Part shown: positions 5,039 to 5,076 of the stretch, piece after piece
How the letters are laid out: each line of letters begins with the position of its first letter
Position numbering within the stretch: the first letter of the stretch is position 1
Origin: Planctomycetota bacterium
Lineage (GTDB): Bacteria; Planctomycetota; Phycisphaerae; UBA1845; PWPN01
Direction of reading: 5' to 3'
Assembly: GCA_020346805.1 (NCBI GenBank)
Contig: CP070790.1
Coordinates: 1,220,319-1,225,394 of the forward strand
Length of the DNA stretch: 5,076 nt
The notes under the pieces: model-generated
What the model was told of the DNA's origin: nothing
Database searches by the model: none
Seen by the model: only the letters and a program-made list of their open reading frames with translations
Translations under genes and position numbers: made by a program

Positions 5039-5076
5039 ATGTATAACAAAACAAGTCGGTCCAATCTCTATCAGGA
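5039..5076 (+). CDS. Possible start of a further operon gene, cut by the window edge
   Basis: An ATG at 5039, 12 bases after the aldolase stop, opens a frame (MYNKTSRSNLYQ) that stays open to the window end. The close spacing suits an operon, but there is no clear ribosome site before it and twelve codons identify nothing. AGGA at 5073-5076 could instead be the ribosome site of a gene starting just outside. Confidence 0.15.
   Translation, partial: MYNKTSRSNLYQ

Overview
The window holds five recognisable genes in two divergent blocks. It looks like accessory carbohydrate-catabolism DNA from a heterotrophic, probably PVC-type or related bacterium (Planctomycetota, Lentisphaerota, Verrucomicrobiota, or candidate phyla of similar habit). 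That guess rests on gene content only: a Tat-exported Gfo/Idh/MocA oxidoreductase, a secreted formylglycine sulfatase and a sugar-acid-type aldolase/dehydrogenase pair are typical of those sulfatase- and Gfo-rich genomes. There is no marker gene, so the taxonomy is an inference.

Layout. On the minus strand, right to left: a secreted Cys-type sulfatase (1810-3150); an AT-rich 297-base gap holding the promoter of the next gene; a GntR/FadR-family regulator with an FCD effector domain (853-1512); a 159-base gap with a 6-bp inverted repeat; and a Tat-signal Gfo/Idh/MocA oxidoreductase (40-693). The oxidoreductase stops after 217 residues, just beyond its Rossmann domain. It looks frameshifted or broken, with a plausible continuation in another frame running off the left edge. 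On the plus strand: a D-2-hydroxyacid dehydrogenase (3262-4242), followed 22 bases later by an HpcH/HpaI class II aldolase (4265-5026), clearly one operon. The last 50 bases may hold the start of a further gene.

How the genes may work together (inference). The sulfatase would remove sulfate from an extracellular or periplasmic glycan or sugar. The dehydrogenase could interconvert a D-2-hydroxy acid and a 2-oxo acid, and the aldolase could cleave a 4-hydroxy-2-oxo acid to pyruvate plus an aldehyde. The FCD regulator would sense an organic-acid intermediate. The 111-base gap between sulfatase and dehydrogenase carries two interlocked divergent promoters, so one bound regulator could control both directions. 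A TGTNNACA palindrome lies on the -35 element of the sulfatase promoter, and a longer version (TTGTNNACAA) lies on the -35 element of the regulator's own promoter. This suggests, without proving, a small autoregulated regulon.

No RNA genes, insertion sequences, CRISPR arrays or convincing rho-independent terminators were seen. No single gene is of an unknown family. The points most worth a second look are the regulatory architecture, the broken oxidoreductase and the unassigned substrate of the dehydrogenase-aldolase pair.
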